The translations under genes were made by a program, and so were the position numbers. Shown one piece after another: positions 60,881 through 64,000 of a DNA stretch of 64,000 nucleotides (position 1 is the first letter of the stretch; every line of letters starts with the position of its first letter). Below the pieces are notes generated by a model. The model was not told the origin of the DNA and did no database searches. It saw only the letters and a list, made by a program, of their open reading frames with translations. The stretch spans positions 6,921,322-6,985,321 of the forward strand of contig NW_022145601.1 of assembly GCF_000002235.5 (NCBI RefSeq), written 5' to 3'. The DNA is from Strongylocentrotus purpuratus (lineage: Eukaryota; Echinodermata; Echinoidea; Camarodonta; Strongylocentrotidae).

Positions 60881-63844
60881 GTGGTACTTTTTCTAATGCC
60901 TTTATCTGATTTCTGCAAAGAGGATAGTACACCATACCTTCTAGAAGATCAATTCAATGAGTTTATGAATGAAGTTGACTCAAAGACTTCATTATCATTT
61001 ATACATTTTAACTGTCGTAGCCTAAGGAAGAATTATGAAAATATATTTGATTATATAACTTCTCTGTCAGTCACATTTGATGTGATAGGTCTAACTGAAA
61101 CTTGGATAAATCAGGATGAAAATTTTTCATTATTTGTTCCTCCAAATTATTCTTATGTAAACTGTGGCAGAGTTGAAGGTCGTGGAGGAGGTGTAGGAAT
61201 TCTGATACACGATAATTTAAAATATTTTCATCGTTCTGATCTTACTGTGGTAAACAAACAATATGAGATGATCTTTATTGAAATTCCAAGAGAGAGTGAC
61301 AAAAATATTTTAATCGGAGCTATGTATAGACCGCCTAATCAATCGGTTGGAATGTTCATCAATGATATCTATACAGTGTTATCCAACCTCCAAAAAGAAA
61401 ATAAAGACTGTTATCTTATGGGCGATTACAATATTGATTTAATGAAAATGGATGTGTGCCTTTATGTAAATGACTTTGCCGAACTAATGGCATCTCATTG
61501 TTTTTTCCCAATTATTTATAATCCGACTAGAATTACTAAGGAAAGTGCAACTCTTATCGATAATATTTTTTCAAATACAGTACATGAATTTTTAAAAATT
61601 GGTATTCTATTGACTGATATAACAGACCATTTACCTATATTTGCCACTCTCTCTTGGAATAAACCAGTGAATTCCGAAAGAGTATTTTATAAACGCAATA
61701 TAACTGACTCTGGTTTTCAATTATTTAATAGAAATTTCAGTACCTTGAATTTTCAAAATATGTATAATACATCTGATGTTGATATGAAGTATAATCTATT
61801 CATGAATGCTTTTAAAAACATATATGATTCCTGTTTTCCACTTAAAAAGATTACAATTAAGGAAAGGAAAAGTGTTAAACTATGGATTACTAACGAAATT
61901 AAAAAACGGTGTAAGAAGAAGAATAGATTGTATAAAAAATATCTTTCCAAACCATCACAAGAGAGAGAACGTAATTTTAAAACATTTCGGAATAAGCTGA
62001 ATAAAGATATAAGATATGTGAAAAAAGAATATTATTTAAATAAGTTTCAGTCCGTGAGAGGCAATATGCAAAAGACTTGGAAGTACATTAATGAAATAAT
62101 AAGGAGGAAACCCCAGGGTGTCCGTCCTGAATTTATTTTAAATGAAGGTGACAAAATTTATGACAATATAAGAATTACAGAGTTGTTCAATGACTATTTT
62201 GTTTCTATTGGAGCCTCACTAGGCAATCAATGCTCTTCCATAAATGACTTTAATTGTTTTTTACAAGGTAATTATTCCAATTCTTTTTTCTTAAAACCTA
62301 TTACTGAGGGAGAAATTGTCGAGATTGTTCGTAGTTTTAAAGCAAATAAAAGTGCCGGACATGATGATATTGAACCAGAGATTGTTAAGAAAACTATACA
62401 TGTTTATGCCAAACACCTTTGTCATATTTTTAATGAGTCTTTTATTTCAGGACAACTTCCAGATCAATTAAAGTTAGCAAAAGTAATACCCCTTTATAAG
62501 AATCTCTGTAAAGAAAAAATAGAAAATTATCGACCTATTTCTATCTTGCCAATCTTTTCAAAAATATTAGAAAAATTGGTCTACAAACGTCTCATTAACT
62601 ACTTGAATAAGAATGATATTTTATATGCTAAACAATTTGGATTTCGTGAAAAACACTCAACATCCATGGCTCTAATTGAATTTTTAAATCTTGTTACTCA
62701 GGCATTGGAAAATAAGCTAATTCCAGTTGGTATATTCCTTGATTTATCTAAAGCGTTCGACTGTATTAACCATTCTATTTTGTTACAAAAGCTATCATTT
62801 TATGGCATACGGGGAACTCCTCTCAAATGGTTCAAAAATTACCTTTTGAATAGGAAACAGTTTGTTAAATTTAATAATGTTTGTTCTCAATCACAGATCC
62901 TTTCAACAGGAGTACCCCAAGGCAGTGTTCTTGGTCCTTTATTGTTTTTGTTGTTTATAAATGATCTTCACTTTGTGTCTGACAAGCTTAATTTTGTTTT
63001 ATTTGCTGATGACACCAATATATTATTATCAGGTAAAACTGTGCAAAATTTAAATGAGGTTTTAAACCAAGAACTGAGTAGAGTTTGCAAATGGTTCACT
63101 GCTAATAAACTTGTTGTTAATATGAAAAAAACTAATTATATTGTATTCAGGAGAAGAAAGGTTGGAGGTGATTTTAATGAATTGAATGTAAAATTTGATA
63201 ATGTGTTGCTCACCAGAGTTAATTCAACTAAATTTTTAGGAGTTTACATAGATGAGTACCTTACTTGGAAAAGTCATGTCAGTTACATATCTTCAAAAAT
63301 TGCCAGTGTACTGGGAGTTATTTATAGTGTAAATAAACTGCTCCCCCCAAAAATATTAATGAATTTATACAATACTCTAATCTTGCCACATTTTTCATAT
63401 GCCGTCTTAGCTTGGGGTGGATGTTTAATTACCTTAATGAACCGTTTGCAGATTCTACAGAAAAAGGCTGTTCGTGCAATAACAAACTCTACTTATCTTG
63501 CACATACTGCACCCTTGTATAAACGCCTGAATATTTTGAATGTGAAATCTCTATATTATATGCAACTTGCTCAATTTATGTTTCTTTTCAAGAAAAATCA
63601 GCTACCATGTATTTTTAATGAGATGTTCATTGTTAATGCTGAAATTCACTCTTATGAAACAAGAAGTTCAAATAAATTTCATTTGCCCTCTGTTAAAACA
63701 ACTTTTCTTCAAAGGAACATTTATTTTAGTGGACCATCACTATGGAATTTACTTCCCAATGATATTGTCAGCTGCTCATCACTTTATTCTTTCAAGTCAA
63801 AGTTGAAACAATATTTGATCTCGTATCCAACTCTTAAGATATAG
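60881..63844 (+). CDS. LINE ORF2: endonuclease-reverse transcriptase (987 aa)
   Basis: Nicks the target DNA and copies the LINE RNA by target-primed reverse transcription. The endonuclease occupies about residues 35-260, with N44 (HFNCRS), E73 (LTETW), GDYNID (D182) and TDHLP (H250) as expected catalytic positions. The reverse transcriptase covers about 500-790, with YRPISILPIFSKILEKLV, FLDLSKAFDCINHSILLQKL (D621), GVPQGSVLGPLLFLLFIND, FADDTN (D710/D711) and FLGVYIDEYLTWKSHV. The C-terminal region (HSYETRSSNKFHLP, PSLWNLLPNDI) is typical of CR1-type ORF2. There is no RNase H or zinc tail. All key residues are present and the length is normal, so this copy may be recently active or still competent (inference). 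The start could also be Met6. Confidence 0.92.
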   Translation: MVLFLMPLSDFCKEDSTPYLLEDQFNEFMNEVDSKTSLSFIHFNCRSLRKNYENIFDYITSLSVTFDVIGLTETWINQDENFSLFVPPNYSYVNCGRVEGRGGGVGILIHDNLKYFHRSDLTVVNKQYEMIFIEIPRESDKNILIGAMYRPPNQSVGMFINDIYTVLSNLQKENKDCYLMGDYNIDLMKMDVCLYVNDFAELMASHCFFPIIYNPTRITKESATLIDNIFSNTVHEFLKIGILLTDITDHLPIFATLSWNKPVNSERVFYKRNITDSGFQLFNRNFSTLNFQNMYNTSDVDMKYNLFMNAFKNIYDSCFPLKKITIKERKSVKLWITNEIKKRCKKKNRLYKKYLSKPSQERERNFKTFRNKLNKDIRYVKKEYYLNKFQSVRGNMQKTWKYINEIIRRKPQGVRPEFILNEGDKIYDNIRITELFNDYFVSIGASLGNQCSSINDFNCFLQGNYSNSFFLKPITEGEIVEIVRSFKANKSAGHDDIEPEIVKKTIHVYAKHLCHIFNESFISGQLPDQLKLAKVIPLYKNLCKEKIENYRPISILPIFSKILEKLVYKRLINYLNKNDILYAKQFGFREKHSTSMALIEFLNLVTQALENKLIPVGIFLDLSKAFDCINHSILLQKLSFYGIRGTPLKWFKNYLLNRKQFVKFNNVCSQSQILSTGVPQGSVLGPLLFLLFINDLHFVSDKLNFVLFADDTNILLSGKTVQNLNEVLNQELSRVCKWFTANKLVVNMKKTNYIVFRRRKVGGDFNELNVKFDNVLLTRVNSTKFLGVYIDEYLTWKSHVSYISSKIASVLGVIYSVNKLLPPKILMNLYNTLILPHFSYAVLAWGGCLITLMNRLQILQKKAVRAITNSTYLAHTAPLYKRLNILNVKSLYYMQLAQFMFLFKKNQLPCIFNEMFIVNAEIHSYETRSSNKFHLPSVKTTFLQRNIYFSGPSLWNLLPNDIVSCSSLYSFKSKLKQYLISYPTLKI

Positions 63845-64000
63845 TTTGTATGGTGTTTCTTTCTATTGTTCTCAATATTTCTTTCCTGTATATCATCCAT
63901 TTCCTCTTTATATTGTATTCCTTGGTACCACCAACCCACTACTACTCACCCCTCGCATAGATTTGCATGTAATATCTATATATGTTTTTGTACATGTATG

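Larger units (their letters stand above)
59222..64000 (+). mobile_element. CR1/L2-group LINE with two open ORFs, 3' end beyond window
   Basis: A 5' region of about 460 bp, ORF1 (59686-60450), a 430-bp spacer, ORF2 (60881-63844) and at least 156 bp of 3' UTR. Neither ORF contains a stop or frame change, unlike every other LINE in the window. ORF2 has endonuclease and reverse transcriptase but no RNase H. The 5' end is approximate. It lies in intron 8 of gene B, in the gene's own orientation. Confidence 0.85.

Overview
This is a stretch of an invertebrate deuterostome nuclear genome, most likely an echinoderm and plausibly a sea urchin. The diagnostic signal is two same-strand, intron-split genes whose exons encode the MSP130 (mesenchyme-specific cell-surface glycoprotein) family of skeletogenic biomineralization proteins, which occur as tandem clusters in sea urchins. 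The rest is AT-rich non-coding DNA packed with LINEs, non-autonomous DNA transposons, foldback elements and satellites. Species is not determined. I saw no LTR retrovirus, Polinton, CRISPR array or prokaryotic operon.

Layout. 1-3990: a ~1.95-kb purine-rich unit repeated in tandem. 4030-4665: a ~110-bp satellite. 4915-5262: a small hAT-like element. 6091-10189: 5' flank of MSP130-like gene A, with several insertions. 10190-22232: gene A, 11 exons, with at least five elements in its introns. 22.5-33 kb: gene-free and transposon-rich, with a decayed Tx1/L1-like LINE, a minisatellite, hAT-like MITEs, a CR1-type LINE relic broken by other insertions, and a Tc1/mariner-type MITE. 32.9-36.2 kb: a 91-bp satellite split by a CR1-type LINE that itself carries an 809-bp piece of another LINE. 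37.5-42.5 kb (minus): an RNase H-bearing I/Nimb-like LINE. 42.5-48.5 kb (plus): a Tx1/L1-like LINE joined head to head to the previous one. 48545-50759: second copy of the 5' flank. 50760 to beyond 58207: MSP130-like gene B, exons 1-8. Its intron 8 holds a 760-bp foldback element and a LINE with two open ORFs that runs off the window edge.

How the parts relate. Genes A and B share exon boundaries and phases for all eight exons that can be compared, and about 4 kb of 5' flank, so they come from one segmental tandem duplication. Because the introns still align, the two copies act as filled-site/empty-site controls. Several elements in A have an empty site in B, and one in B has an empty site in A, which fixes their ends and target duplications and places them after the duplication.

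The most interesting host-gene signals are: (1) an in-frame TGA in exon 10 of gene A, just before a still-open exon that encodes a GPI-anchor-type tail; (2) exon 6, where A and B differ by about 18 replacement against 2 silent changes, while exon 4 shows the reverse (1 against 8); (3) a C in place of G as the last base of exon 2 in gene B. All alignments and counts were made by eye.
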